A DNA stretch of 64,000 nt from contig CP031518.1 in assembly GCA_017161305.1 (NCBI GenBank), positions 1,736,001 through 1,800,000 of the forward strand, in the 5' to 3' direction. This DNA is from Treponema ruminis (GTDB lineage: Bacteria > Spirochaetota > Spirochaetia > Treponematales > Treponemataceae). The translations under genes and the position numbers were made by a program. Shown in pieces: positions 35,364-44,612 of the stretch; within the stretch, counting starts at the first letter, position 1, and the number at the start of each line of letters is the position of its first letter. The notes beneath the pieces are model-generated. The model was given only the letters and a program-made list of their open reading frames with translations. It made no database searches and had not been told where the DNA came from.

Positions 35364-36390
35364 AAAAACTTCCCTCATATTCATTTTTCTCATTTTTTCG
35401 CTTCCACTCTTTTCCGTCGAAAACGAAGAATTTCTTGAAAAGGTGGAGCTGGAGAAACTTCCTCCGGCTGATGAATATTACATAGACGACTCGCCCTTAA
35501 ATCAGATTCTCAAGCTCTTTGACGAAGAAGATTACGAGAGGCAGAAGGCCTTTCTTGAGCACAAGCAGAAGAAAATCATAAAGGAAGCAGGCGGAATAAA
35601 GCTAAGTCAGGGCAAGTACGAGCAGGAAATAATCCACGAATACATTGCCCGCTACATGACTCAATTCGGAAAGGAAAGCCTCTACAAGATTCTTGACGAC
35701 GGAGAATATTACCGCCTTTACGTCCGCCAGGAGCTTAAAAAACGAAACATGCCCGCAATTTTAGAATACCTGCCCCTGGTCGAAAGCGAATACAAGCCCA
35801 CGGCAAAATCTCGAAGCGGAGCAAGGGGACTTTGGCAGTTCATGGAAAACTCGATGGCTCCCTTCCTCAAGAAAAACGAGTGGTTCGACGAGAGGCTTGA
35901 CCCCTGGAAGGCAACAAGCGCGGCCCTGTCAAAGCTTCAGGACAACTACAAGACCTTTAATGACTGGCCTCTTGCAATCGGGGCCTATAACTGCGGAGCC
36001 GGAGCCATGAGGCGGGCACTTCAAAAATCCCCTGTAAAAAGCTTCTGGTACCTCAGCGAGCACAATTTAATTCCAGAAGAGACAATAAATTACGTTCCAA
36101 AGCTGATTGCCATCAATGAGATTGCAGAAAACGGTGAGGAATACAAGGTCACCCTTCCAAAAATCAGCGAGTCAAGGCATTACGCAGACTTTGACTATGC
36201 GACAAGCAGCAGGGAAATTTCACTGGACCGGCTTGCCCAGGAAATCAGGCTTGACCACAGCATACTCAAGAGCCTCAACACGGAGCTGCTTCAGGGAAAA
36301 ACTCCGCCCTACAACTATCAGCTCAGGCTTCCCATGGGAATGAAAAGAGCCGCACAGGAAGCGATTTTTGAAATCGAAAGAATGCAGTAA
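35350..36390 (+). CDS. Exported lytic transglycosylase (SLT, MltD-like)
   Basis: A 346-residue peptidoglycan-cleaving enzyme. GTG start at 35350, with AGGA ten bases upstream, then a signal peptide (SLIFIFLIFSLPLFSVEN). The SLT domain spans residues ~125-235: the catalytic glutamate is in LPLVESEYKPTAKSRSGARGLWQFM, followed by DPWKATSAALSKLQDNY and the AIGAYNCGAGAMRRAL motif. The C-terminal ~100 residues resemble the MltD linker, including ALKSLNTELLQGKTPPYNYQ-type LysM-like sequence, though a full LysM motif is not clear. It is translationally coupled to the interrupted lipoprotein. Confidence 0.92.
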   Translation: MKSFKKTSLIFIFLIFSLPLFSVENEEFLEKVELEKLPPADEYYIDDSPLNQILKLFDEEDYERQKAFLEHKQKKIIKEAGGIKLSQGKYEQEIIHEYIARYMTQFGKESLYKILDDGEYYRLYVRQELKKRNMPAILEYLPLVESEYKPTAKSRSGARGLWQFMENSMAPFLKKNEWFDERLDPWKATSAALSKLQDNYKTFNDWPLAIGAYNCGAGAMRRALQKSPVKSFWYLSEHNLIPEETINYVPKLIAINEIAENGEEYKVTLPKISESRHYADFDYATSSREISLDRLAQEIRLDHSILKSLNTELLQGKTPPYNYQLRLPMGMKRAAQEAIFEIERMQ

Positions 36391-36487
36391 GGCTGCCATA
36401 AAAATTTTATTTTTCAACTTTCAATTTTCAGTTTTCATTTTTACTTGCCGATAATCTAAGTTGAAGAACTATTTAAAGGAACGTGCC

Positions 36488-37828
36488 GTGAGAAAGTCAA
36501 TTTTATCTTCGCTGATTATATCCGCAATTCTGGCAGGAAATGCAGCTGCCTTGGAAAGAAAGCCAGTAATCTCGTCTTCCAGCGTAATCGACTGGTCAAA
36601 GTCAGTTTTTGTATCTGACGTAAACCTGGACACTGAGCGTGCAAGAATCAGCATGCCATCGGGAAAACGCGCGGCAATCAATTTTGTGGACACAAAGCTT
36701 CCTGACCTCATCAAGGATCCCCTTCTCTCCCTCTATGTCAATTCGAGCCAGCAGATCGGCGACCTTTTGCTTGCAAACAACATTACCCTTGAGCAGCTTA
36801 CAAAAATCATCGACGAGGGAAAAAAGAGCCCGGGAATCTTTACAGACGGAAGCCTTACCCTCAAGACGACCCACACAATCAACCTTCACGAAATTTCCTC
36901 ACTGATGATTAAGCATCACTTTCCATACGAAAACGCAAAGCCGATTGAGAATGTTTCTTCAAGAACTTACACAGGAATCATAATCGACGCGAGGGGCAAG
37001 CTTGACGTTCACGGCGAATTCATGACTGACTCAGTTTATCCCTGCTTCTTTCCCCAGATTTGGGACGAAAACATGAATTTGATTTACGAGCGCAACATGG
37101 GCAATCCTGAGTCAGAATTCAAGAACGGAATGATTGGCTACGACTGGCGGGATGATGAAACTTCCTATCACTCAAGAATTGGCTCAGACCCCCTTCACAT
37201 AAAGGCAAGGAAAGTTTACGGCCACCTTCGTACTGACCCGGTAATTTCCCGCGAGGACGCCCTTAAGATTCTTTCCGTGCCGGAAAACCTCAAGCTTTTG
37301 CAGGAAGGCAAGGTCGTCGTTCTTCTCGACAAGGAAAACCTGACCTACTCCATCAAGACTGATGACAAGATTCAGGAATACTATGCTCCATTCCTCGATA
37401 TTAAGAGCTATTTCCCAGAGTATGAGGAAGCTCCGATCATAAATATTAAGGAAGATTTTATCCAATTATTGTATGATTTGAAATTCGTAGCGGACAGCGC
37501 ACAGCTTTTGGATTCAGAACTGCCCAAAATGGCAAATCTCGCAAGGCTGCTCAAAGACGTAAACAGAGATGACGCATTTACGATTCTCGTTGAAGGACAC
37601 ACCGCCGACGTAAACAAGCCTGTCGGTCAGATGAATCTTTCAATCGCACGAACTCAGACTATTATCAATGAGCTTGTCAAAAACGGTCTGGCGCGCTCAA
37701 TTTTCAGCTACAAGGGCTACGGCGGAACTCAGCCAGTCGCATCAAACGCTACTCCGGAAGGAAGGGCTTTGAACAGGCGTGTAATCATCACCGCAAGGCC
37801 AAAAGCAACTTACATCCAAAGGAAATAA
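36488..37828 (+). CDS. OmpA-family exported protein
   Basis: A 446-residue exported protein. GTG at 36488 with AAGGA eight bases upstream is preferred over an in-frame TTG at 36461, since it places the signal peptide (RKSILSSLIISAILAGNAAAL) at the N-terminus. The first ~320 mature residues are of unknown fold. The C-terminal ~120 residues are an OmpA/Pal peptidoglycan-binding domain: LVEGHTADVN, SIARTQTIINELVKNGL, YKGYGGTQPV and EGRALNRRVII are the usual contact motifs. It likely anchors the outer membrane or a periplasmic complex to the cell wall. Confidence 0.9.
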   Translation: MRKSILSSLIISAILAGNAAALERKPVISSSSVIDWSKSVFVSDVNLDTERARISMPSGKRAAINFVDTKLPDLIKDPLLSLYVNSSQQIGDLLLANNITLEQLTKIIDEGKKSPGIFTDGSLTLKTTHTINLHEISSLMIKHHFPYENAKPIENVSSRTYTGIIIDARGKLDVHGEFMTDSVYPCFFPQIWDENMNLIYERNMGNPESEFKNGMIGYDWRDDETSYHSRIGSDPLHIKARKVYGHLRTDPVISREDALKILSVPENLKLLQEGKVVVLLDKENLTYSIKTDDKIQEYYAPFLDIKSYFPEYEEAPIINIKEDFIQLLYDLKFVADSAQLLDSELPKMANLARLLKDVNRDDAFTILVEGHTADVNKPVGQMNLSIARTQTIINELVKNGLARSIFSYKGYGGTQPVASNATPEGRALNRRVIITARPKATYIQRK

Positions 37829-37843
37829 AAAAAGAGGAGTCCT

Positions 37844-39073
37844 ATGAAAAAAATTCTTAGAGCAATTATTTTTCTGCTTGCTCCGTCTCTTTTTGCAGGA
37901 ACTTTTTTCTCGGGCGAGACAGGACTTGCCTCAAGTTTTGTAAATAAAAAATCTTTCGCTCTTGATCCGGCACTTGTTTTCAGCGGCTTTCTCGGAGGCC
38001 AGCTGGCAATATCAAAATCATTTTCAGTGCAGGGCGAATTTTCCATTCAGACAGGCGACTTATACGAAAACGGAGTTACAAAAGAAGCTGACGCAATCTT
38101 CAGGCTCAACGAACTTTCAGGAACTTTCACCCAGTCTTTCATGGGAGCAACCCACACTCTGACTCTTTTTAAGGGCTGCAATGAATCAATCGGAAGCCAG
38201 AAATTCATAATCCGCAGACTTGGTGTAGAAAAATACTCTTCCCTTTTGACAGAAAGCTATCTTGGGCAAAACGGACTTTCCGCTTACGAGGTTTTTGGAA
38301 CAGGCGGAAGCTACTCGCTAACCCTCAGAAATTTGCCTGCAAGTTTCGGTCTTGTCGTAAGCAAAAACTATGAGAACGAAGAAAAAAATGACGATGACGC
38401 AGCCCAGCTGAACGCAGACTTGAGGTTCGCAATGGCCGGCAAATTCCTGACGATTGACATGCTGGCAGGACTGGGAGCCCCACTTTACACAAAAAATTCC
38501 AGTAATGAAGACGTAGTGCTTTTAATCGACACACTTTACTTGCACTCAGGCGCGGACATTCTTATCGGAAACAAATACTCAACCAGCTCGCTTTTCCTGC
38601 AATTTGCATTTGACTACTTCCCGGTACGAAAAAGCGACAATTCCAGGGATTTTGACCTGAATGAAACTCACTTCATTTTTGAGCCGAGGTTTAAGTTTGG
38701 CGACGCAAGACTTAACATCAGCATTTACAACATTCCTTCAAAGAAAATTGCATCAGCTGAATCTGTCGGAAAAAGCTTTTTAATAGAAGATACTTTCGGT
38801 CTGGACATGCAGATGTATGCCGAAACAATGTACAAAAAGCACAGGAATTATACTGCAGGACTTCACTGCATGGTGGGATTTGAAGGCAAGCACTTTAAGG
38901 ATTTTGGCGACAGCGATTTTATGGATAAAATGAACGTAAAATTCTGCCCCTTCACAGAAATTGAAGCCGACGGCGGTAAAGTCAACGTCCTGCTTACTGC
39001 CAACATGAACAAGTTTGCTGACAGCAAGCCGGGCGCCTTTAAATTGCACATCGGCTATAAAAAAGAATTCTAA
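37844..39073 (+). CDS. Predicted outer-membrane beta-barrel protein
   Basis: A 409-residue exported protein with a signal peptide (AIIFLLAPSLFAGTFF). The mature part alternates short amphipathic beta strands with charged turns throughout, typical of a 16-strand-scale barrel. It ends KLHIGYKKEF, with a terminal Phe as in many outer membrane proteins. No family is recognised. It has a strong GAGGAG ribosome binding site and lies 15 bp after the OmpA-family gene, so they share a transcript. It converges on dapL with a 1-bp gap. Confidence 0.75.
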   Translation: MKKILRAIIFLLAPSLFAGTFFSGETGLASSFVNKKSFALDPALVFSGFLGGQLAISKSFSVQGEFSIQTGDLYENGVTKEADAIFRLNELSGTFTQSFMGATHTLTLFKGCNESIGSQKFIIRRLGVEKYSSLLTESYLGQNGLSAYEVFGTGGSYSLTLRNLPASFGLVVSKNYENEEKNDDDAAQLNADLRFAMAGKFLTIDMLAGLGAPLYTKNSSNEDVVLLIDTLYLHSGADILIGNKYSTSSLFLQFAFDYFPVRKSDNSRDFDLNETHFIFEPRFKFGDARLNISIYNIPSKKIASAESVGKSFLIEDTFGLDMQMYAETMYKKHRNYTAGLHCMVGFEGKHFKDFGDSDFMDKMNVKFCPFTEIEADGGKVNVLLTANMNKFADSKPGAFKLHIGYKKEF

Positions 39074-39074
39074 C

Positions 39075-40298
39075 CTACATTGAGAAGCTGCTGAGTCGTC
39101 CGCAAGCCTCTTCAACGTCGGCCTGGTGACCGAATGAGCTGAAGCGGATGAAAGACTCACCGGCTGGACCAAAGCCTGAACCTGGTGTCGTTACAATGTG
39201 GCACTTGTCAAGGATTGCATCGAATACATCCCAGCTCTTTTTTCCAGGGAATTTAGCCCAGACATAAGGACCGTTTCCTGTGAAGTATGCCTCAACGCCC
39301 ATTGCCTTGAAGTTGGCTCCGTCAAGTGTTTCCTTGATTTTTTTGCCGTTTGCAAGGTAATAGTCGACCTGAGCCTTCATGTCCTTTAAGCCCTGCTCGT
39401 CCAAAGCTGCAAGACCGCCAGCCTGAGCGATGTTTGAAGCTCCGTTGAAGAGAGTTGTCATTACGCGGTTCCAGTCCTTGTTTACGCTTGAACCGTCGGC
39501 AAATTTGAGCTCGTTTGGAACTACGCTCCAGCCCAGACGAACGCCCGTGAAGCCTGCTGGTTTTGAGAATGAATTGATTTCGATTGCACAGGTTTTAGCA
39601 CCTTCAATCTCGAAAATTGATTTAGGAAGATTTGAGTCGCGGATGAACTCGCTGTAAGCAGAATCGTAAATGATGATGCAGCCCTTTGCATTTGCATAGT
39701 CAACGAGCTTTTTCAGCTGCTCTTTTGTGGCTGTAACGCCTGTAGGATTGTTTGGAGAGCAGAAATAAATGAGTGTGTCAGGCTCGATTTTGCTCAAGTC
39801 CGGGAAGAAGCTGTTTTCTTCTGTACAAGGAAGATAGGTGATTCCCTTGTAGCCGCTTCCGATGTTTTCGCCGGCAGCGCCAACTACTACAGAACCGTCG
39901 ACATAGACAGGATAAGCCGGGTCCTGAACTGCAACCTTTACGTCATTTCCGAAGAGGGTCTGAATTCGGGCAATATCGCATTTTGCTCCGTCTGAAATGA
40001 AGACTTCGCTTGCATCAACTTTGCCAGAGTAGAAGACTTCAGCGATTTTCTGGCGGAGGGCAGAATTTCCCTGCTCGTCACCATAGCCTGAATAGCCTTC
40101 AGGAGTAGCAAGGCCGAGGGCGTAATCGCTCATGGCACTTGCAATGTGTTTTGAAACCGGCTCTGTTGTATTTCCGATTCCGAGAGAAATAATTTTTGCT
40201 TCCGGATGAGAAGCAGCATATTCACGGCGGCGGCGGGCAACTTCAGGGAACAAATAGCCCGCGGTCAAATTTGCAAATCCAGTGTTTCTTTTAATCAT
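39075..40298 (-). CDS. dapL: LL-diaminopimelate aminotransferase
   Basis: A 407-residue PLP-dependent class I/II aminotransferase that converts tetrahydrodipicolinate to LL-diaminopimelate in one step, bypassing the acylated intermediates of lysine synthesis. The N-terminal FANLTAGYLFPEVARRRREY and SLGIGNTTEPV are typical of DapL. Other blocks are GYSGYGDEQG, YFCSPNNPTGV near residue 175, YDSAYSEFI near 207 and the PLP lysine in INSFSKPAGFTGVRLGW near 240. The ATG is preceded by AGG and six bases. Monocistronic so far as visible. Confidence 0.95.
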   Translation of the reverse strand: MIKRNTGFANLTAGYLFPEVARRRREYAASHPEAKIISLGIGNTTEPVSKHIASAMSDYALGLATPEGYSGYGDEQGNSALRQKIAEVFYSGKVDASEVFISDGAKCDIARIQTLFGNDVKVAVQDPAYPVYVDGSVVVGAAGENIGSGYKGITYLPCTEENSFFPDLSKIEPDTLIYFCSPNNPTGVTATKEQLKKLVDYANAKGCIIIYDSAYSEFIRDSNLPKSIFEIEGAKTCAIEINSFSKPAGFTGVRLGWSVVPNELKFADGSSVNKDWNRVMTTLFNGASNIAQAGGLAALDEQGLKDMKAQVDYYLANGKKIKETLDGANFKAMGVEAYFTGNGPYVWAKFPGKKSWDVFDAILDKCHIVTTPGSGFGPAGESFIRFSSFGHQADVEEACGRLSSFSM

Positions 40299-40354
40299 AG
40301 TGAGCCTATTCTAACGAAACGCATGGATTTGTAAAAGGGGAATTTTAATTTTCC

Positions 40355-40804
40355 TTAAGATAAACTATCAAGCAGGCTGCGGCAGCCTAAAGTCACGTCA
40401 TCCCAGGTTTCCTGGAAATTGCCTGTGTACCATGGGTCCGCAACGTCACGGTCAAGGCCGGCATACTCGAGAAGATAGTGGACTTTGCCCTCTGTGTCCT
40501 CACCAACCCGGCGGCGCAAGTGGCGCTCGTTTTCGCCGTCCATGATTATCAGAAGGTCAAATTCATTGTAGTCGTCCGGGGTAACCAGGCGGGCCCTGTG
40601 GTCAGTGTAGGGGATGCCATTCTGACTGAGAATCTGCCGGGTTCCTCGGTGCATTCCGTTTCCGATTTCATCGTAGTCAGTGGCGGCAGAATCAATGTAA
40701 AAGTTTTTTTCAAGCCCTGCTTCCTTGACATAGTGCTTCATTACCATTTCTGCCATTGGCGAGCGGCAGATATTTCCGTGACAGATAAAGAGGATTTTTT
40801 TCAT
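40355..40804 (-). CDS. Low-molecular-weight protein tyrosine phosphatase
   Basis: A 149-residue phosphatase. The N-terminal phosphate loop FICHGNICRSP carries the C-x5-R motif (Cys8, Arg14) and the general acid lies in DPWYTG near residue 120. In bacteria such enzymes often dephosphorylate polysaccharide-export tyrosine kinases or arginine-phosphorylated proteins, but no kinase is adjacent here. The start codon follows a TGA-TATAAT extended -10 box by only six bases and has no ribosome binding site. The promoter abuts a GC-rich palindromic element. Confidence 0.94.
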   Translation of the reverse strand: MKKILFICHGNICRSPMAEMVMKHYVKEAGLEKNFYIDSAATDYDEIGNGMHRGTRQILSQNGIPYTDHRARLVTPDDYNEFDLLIIMDGENERHLRRRVGEDTEGKVHYLLEYAGLDRDVADPWYTGNFQETWDDVTLGCRSLLDSLS

Positions 40805-40810
40805 GCAGGG

Positions 40811-40839
40811 ATTATATCAGAAATAAAAAAGGATTTTAA
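40811..40839 (-). promoter_or_regulatory. Extended -10 promoter giving a leaderless phosphatase mRNA
   Basis: Minus strand TGATATAAT (TATAAT 40811-40816, TG at 40818-40819), six bases before the ATG at 40804. A TTAAAA at 40834-40839 has the right 17-bp spacing to be a weak -35. Confidence 0.6.
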
Positions 40840-40942
40840 GGGCTTGCCCTTAGGAGAAGGTGGGGGCGCAAGGAAGTGGAGTTCGCGCTTCAGGCGCAGC
40901 CTTCGGCGACCGGCTCCCCAGGAAAGCCTTTCCCCCTCCCCT
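40838..40942 (-). repeat. GC-rich palindromic element, copy 1 (intergenic)
   Basis: Read on the minus strand: GGAAAG/CTTTCC hairpin (40921-40933), a GC-rich middle, a CACCTTCTCCT stretch and AAGGGC-AA-GCCCTT (40838-40851). The order resembles copies at 49377 and 55581. It fills most of the phosphatase/transporter gap. Confidence 0.55.
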
Positions 40943-40949
40943 ATTTTTT

Positions 40950-42395
40950 TTAGCCTCTTGCCTTGAGTTCTTCGCTGATTTCTTCGACTTTTTTGTCGGT
41001 CAGAATGAACTTGCTCTTGAAGATGATGGCTCCGCAAATCAGGACGAAAATCGGTACAAGGGTCATTACCATGCGGAGTCCCATTTTTGATGCGGCGGAA
41101 ACTCCTTCTGAAAAGTCGATGTTCATGTTCTGGCCGCAGTCGGTAATCTGCTTCAAATTGAGGATTGAGAGAGCGATTGATGCGATGAAGGCAGAAATTC
41201 CAGATGCCAGCTTTACGACGAAGGTCTGCATTGAGAAGATTACGCTTTCGTCCCGGCGGTGATTTTTAAGGTCGCCGTAGTCTACTGTGTTTGCAAGGAA
41301 GACCGTGATGATTACGTTGTTTACGCCTGCGCTTGCCATTACGAGAACTCCCGGAATGAGGAAGGGAACTACTGAGCTTACGCCAAGACTTGCCATTGCA
41401 AGAAGGGCTATGTAGCCTGTTATGCTCATTCCAACGCTGACGTAGAAAATCTTGATGTTGTTGAGCTTGAGCAGGTTTCTCAAAAGCGGATAGAGAATCA
41501 TCATAGCCAGAATCTGTGTGCCGCCGCCGACCATGTTGAAGAGGGCATAACCGTCATTCCAGTTTGTGCCGCCCAGGTCATATTTGAAGAAGTAGATTAC
41601 CAGGTTTGATGTGATGTAAAGGGCAACGTTGATGACGACAATCGTAAGGACCACACACATTGCCTGATCATTCTGAAGAAGGGCGCGGAACATTTCCCTG
41701 ATTTTTGCAGTCTTCATGTCTACAGATGATTTTTCCTTGATTGTAAGGCACATAATCAGTGTGAAGAGGACGAAAAGAACCGCAACACCCAGCGTGAAAT
41801 ATTTAAATCCGGCAAGCTCAATCCACTGTTTTCCAGGATAGCGAGAGGCAAGCTCAGCAGGCACCTGTCCGGCAAACATGTTTCCAAGAAGGGGAACGAT
41901 AATCATGGTAAGGATTGAAATGATTGCGGAACCGACTCCGGCACAGCTTCGTGCAAGGGTTGTAAGGCCTTCGCGCTCTTTTCCGCCGTTTGTGAAAGCC
42001 GGAATCATTGACCAGTAAGGAATGTCCATCATCGTGTAGGTAACGCCCCAGAGGATGTAAGTGACTGCGGCATAGGCAACAAGACCAGAGGCATCAAGAG
42101 CAGGAGGCGCTGCGAACATGAGGAAAAGGACTACTGCGTTTGTGAGGGTTCCGATTAAAAGCCAGGGACGGAATTTTCCCCAGCGGCTCTTTGTCTTTGC
42201 GACGACGACACCCATAATGGGGTCATTGAATGCGTCAAAAATTCGTGCGACGAGCAAAATTACGCCCATAGCAACGGCACTGACGCCAAGAATATCCTGA
42301 AAATAGTAAAGGATGTAGCTTGCAGAAAGCATGTAGACCATGTCCTTTCCGACAGCTCCAAGTCCATACGAAGTTTTTTCCTTAAGTCCCAGCAT
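40950..42395 (-). CDS. MelB-like glycoside:cation symporter (GPH family)
   Basis: A 481-residue, 12-helix GPH-family sugar symporter. The N-terminus is close in pattern to E. coli MelB: KTSYGLGAVGKD, then ARIFDAFNDPIMG with the cation-site aspartates, then TKSRWGKFRPWLLIGTLTN. Such carriers co-transport melibiose-type sugars with Na+, Li+ or H+. It is the last gene of an operon with a GH36 alpha-galactosidase, which supports an alpha-galactoside substrate. Ribosome binding site AAGGAG; 14 bp after the TetR gene. Confidence 0.93.
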   Translation of the reverse strand: MLGLKEKTSYGLGAVGKDMVYMLSASYILYYFQDILGVSAVAMGVILLVARIFDAFNDPIMGVVVAKTKSRWGKFRPWLLIGTLTNAVVLFLMFAAPPALDASGLVAYAAVTYILWGVTYTMMDIPYWSMIPAFTNGGKEREGLTTLARSCAGVGSAIISILTMIIVPLLGNMFAGQVPAELASRYPGKQWIELAGFKYFTLGVAVLFVLFTLIMCLTIKEKSSVDMKTAKIREMFRALLQNDQAMCVVLTIVVINVALYITSNLVIYFFKYDLGGTNWNDGYALFNMVGGGTQILAMMILYPLLRNLLKLNNIKIFYVSVGMSITGYIALLAMASLGVSSVVPFLIPGVLVMASAGVNNVIITVFLANTVDYGDLKNHRRDESVIFSMQTFVVKLASGISAFIASIALSILNLKQITDCGQNMNIDFSEGVSAASKMGLRMVMTLVPIFVLICGAIIFKSKFILTDKKVEEISEELKARG

Positions 42396-42409
42396 AGGAG
42401 TCTCCTTTC

Positions 42410-43102
42410 TTAATTTCTCAATGCAACAAGAATTATATTTATCAAAATTTCAATCTGCTTGCGGGCCGCCACGCTTCTGTCCATGTTCAAAAGCTCTCCT
42501 GAAATCGAAAGCTTCTGGGCAAGGCAGAAAAGGGAATGCATCATCGTGGTGAACATTTCCTGGGTTGTGGAAGCAGCAAGAACTTCATTTTTGGAGCCAG
42601 AGAATGAAATCGAACCGTCGCTGATTCCCTTCTCCAGAGCCTTAACTACGATTTCGCTTGTGACGACAATCGTTTTTTCATATTCACGGAGTTTTTCAGG
42701 ACTAACCTTCTCTTTTTTGATGAAAGAATCAAAATAGTAGACGAAGCTGAAAAAACTCCGCTGGGTAACGAGGGCATCGGCAAAAATTTCAAGCAGTTCC
42801 CTCATCTGCTCGAAACCGGTCAGTGAGTCAAATTTTTCGGAAGTAAAGACTTCGTTGAACACAGCCGTTTCAAGATTCCATGCGTAAATTGCAACTTCAA
42901 TCGCAAGCTCTTCCTTTGTCTGGAAATACCTGTACAAAGAAGCGACGCCGATTTTGGCTTCGGCCGCAATGTCATTCATCGAGATGTTTTCGATTCCGTT
43001 ATCTGCAAAGAGCCCGAAAGTACATTCGATTATTGACTGGATTCTTCCGTCTTTCTTTTCTTTACGAGTCTCGTTCTTTTTCTCACTGACCTGCCCATTC
43101 AT
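42410..43102 (-). CDS. TetR-family transcriptional regulator
   Basis: A 230-residue TetR repressor. The helix-turn-helix block lies near residues 20-65: GIENISMNDIAAEAKIGVASLYRYFQTKEEL, after a Lys/Glu-rich N-terminal tail. The C-terminal ~150 residues form the helical ligand-binding and dimer domain. ATG at 43102 has AGAGG nine bases upstream; earlier in-frame starts lie inside the upstream gene and would add an unusual basic extension. It overlaps the end of the GT-like gene by 20 bp. It is the likely ligand of the two palindromes upstream of the operon, which would make the operon autoregulated. Confidence 0.9.
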   Translation of the reverse strand: MNGQVSEKKNETRKEKKDGRIQSIIECTFGLFADNGIENISMNDIAAEAKIGVASLYRYFQTKEELAIEVAIYAWNLETAVFNEVFTSEKFDSLTGFEQMRELLEIFADALVTQRSFFSFVYYFDSFIKKEKVSPEKLREYEKTIVVTSEIVVKALEKGISDGSISFSGSKNEVLAASTTQEMFTTMMHSLFCLAQKLSISGELLNMDRSVAARKQIEILINIILVALRN

Positions 43103-44579
43103 ATCCGCTAACCTCTTTTCCAACCGCCTTTTCAACGGCATGATATGCTCCGTTGTAAATTCCGGCTTTCTTATTAGCCATAATAGCATGATTCATTTTT
43201 TCTAGTAAGTCTGGTGTTTCTATAAACCAGCGCAGCATATGGCAGGCGTAATCGAGATTCGGACATTCAGGAGTTCCGTCACCGACTTCTGCGGCACGGA
43301 TTGCACCCCAGCACTCATGACCGCCGACATGCTGAATCATAAGCTTTGGAACAGGATAGAAGGCAAGCTCGCTCGGCTTTGTAATCAGCACGTCGCAGGC
43401 CCGGATAAGCAGGTTTGTCGCGTAAACGGCTGCAAAAATGTCCTTGTGACAGAAAACATGGATTCCAGAAGATGCGTCGAATGAGCAGAGCTCGTCGTTC
43501 AGGGCGATTTCCGCAAAAGACTTTGTATGATTCCAGTCGTGGAAGTGAGTCTTTGAAAGGGCCTCGATTCCAGGAATTTTCTCACGGAACATGTTCCAGA
43601 CATTTTCGTAGTCACCGATGTTGAGGTAAAGGGCTGCCTTTCCTCCCTTTATATATGGAAGTAAAGTGCGTATCAAAGAAGCAAAATAGTCTCCCTGGGC
43701 TCCGGCACCGCCGATTGTCAAAAGGAAGCGGAGAGGCTTTCCGTTCTGAATGCGGTCAAGGCGTTTTTTGCAGTCAGACTCGATATTTCTGACCATTTCG
43801 TCGTCCATGTAGTGACCTGCATAGCAGATGTCCTTTTCGCCCATTGGATTGAGGATTTTTTCTCCGTCAAAGCCTTTAAGCGTTCTGTACGAAAGATAAG
43901 AAGAAGGAGTCTGAACAAGATGCAGGGCACCCTCGCTCAAGTGAAGTCCCATGGCCCAGTTATCAGGAATTGCGTTTACGACAGACTTGAAGCCCGCGTG
44001 AACGGCAGCCTGGGCTGGCCAGACGTGAGTTGCAATAAAGGGAGTTTCGCGCGCAAGATCGTTCAAGACCGGAGTCATGAGCTCGGCAGTCTTCTGGTCC
44101 CCTGCGTTGTAGGAAAGTTTTTTGAAGCCCTCCGTGTTAAGGGGATCCCAGACCAGCTTGTTGAAAAGCTTAGATTTCTGGGAAAGGCGGCTTGCCATAG
44201 AATAAAGCTTATTCTGATAGGCTATGATTTTTGTACAGGTCGTCTCCGGGAAGGAATTGAGGTCAAGCCAGAGGGGTGTGTAACCCATTGCGTGAGCCGC
44301 ACTTGCCATTGCCATTGAAATGCGGTAGTGACCGAATCCCATGCGGATGTTTCCGATGATGATTGACTTTTCAGGAAGAGGTCCCATAGGCTCCTTTGAA
44401 AGAACCAGGACTTTTGCCCCGAAAGCAGGAGTGAGCACTTCATTGTCAACGGCAGCAAGATGATAGGGAAGGTTCCTGTCATCCCCGAACTTCTTAATGA
44501 ATTTTTTCTGCTGGGCCGCAGCCTTGCGGAGTGTCTTTTTATCGATTACATTTCCAAAAATCACAGAGCTTTTATCCAT
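43083..44579 (-). CDS. GT-B-fold glycosyltransferase-like protein (MGDG synthase/MurG-like)
   Basis: A 498-residue soluble protein. Near residue 75 it has IIIGNIRMGFGHYRISMAMASAAHAMGY, which matches the G-x-GH-x-x-x-A loop of MGDG synthase and MurG GT-B enzymes. A second Gly-rich loop, FLLTIGGAGAQGDY near residue 290, is in the place of the donor-site loop. The C-terminal part has LITKPSELAFYPVPKLMIQHVGGHE, like the nucleotide-sugar pocket. Cytoplasmic, no signal peptide. It lies within an alpha-galactoside catabolic operon, an unexpected partner; it may be a glycan phosphorylase-like or storage-lipid enzyme. No exact family assigned. Confidence 0.65.
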   Translation of the reverse strand: MDKSSVIFGNVIDKKTLRKAAAQQKKFIKKFGDDRNLPYHLAAVDNEVLTPAFGAKVLVLSKEPMGPLPEKSIIIGNIRMGFGHYRISMAMASAAHAMGYTPLWLDLNSFPETTCTKIIAYQNKLYSMASRLSQKSKLFNKLVWDPLNTEGFKKLSYNAGDQKTAELMTPVLNDLARETPFIATHVWPAQAAVHAGFKSVVNAIPDNWAMGLHLSEGALHLVQTPSSYLSYRTLKGFDGEKILNPMGEKDICYAGHYMDDEMVRNIESDCKKRLDRIQNGKPLRFLLTIGGAGAQGDYFASLIRTLLPYIKGGKAALYLNIGDYENVWNMFREKIPGIEALSKTHFHDWNHTKSFAEIALNDELCSFDASSGIHVFCHKDIFAAVYATNLLIRACDVLITKPSELAFYPVPKLMIQHVGGHECWGAIRAAEVGDGTPECPNLDYACHMLRWFIETPDLLEKMNHAIMANKKAGIYNGAYHAVEKAVGKEVSGYEWAGQ

Positions 44580-44612
44580 AAAACTCTTCTCTCCTATTAT
44601 CTCTCGTAAATT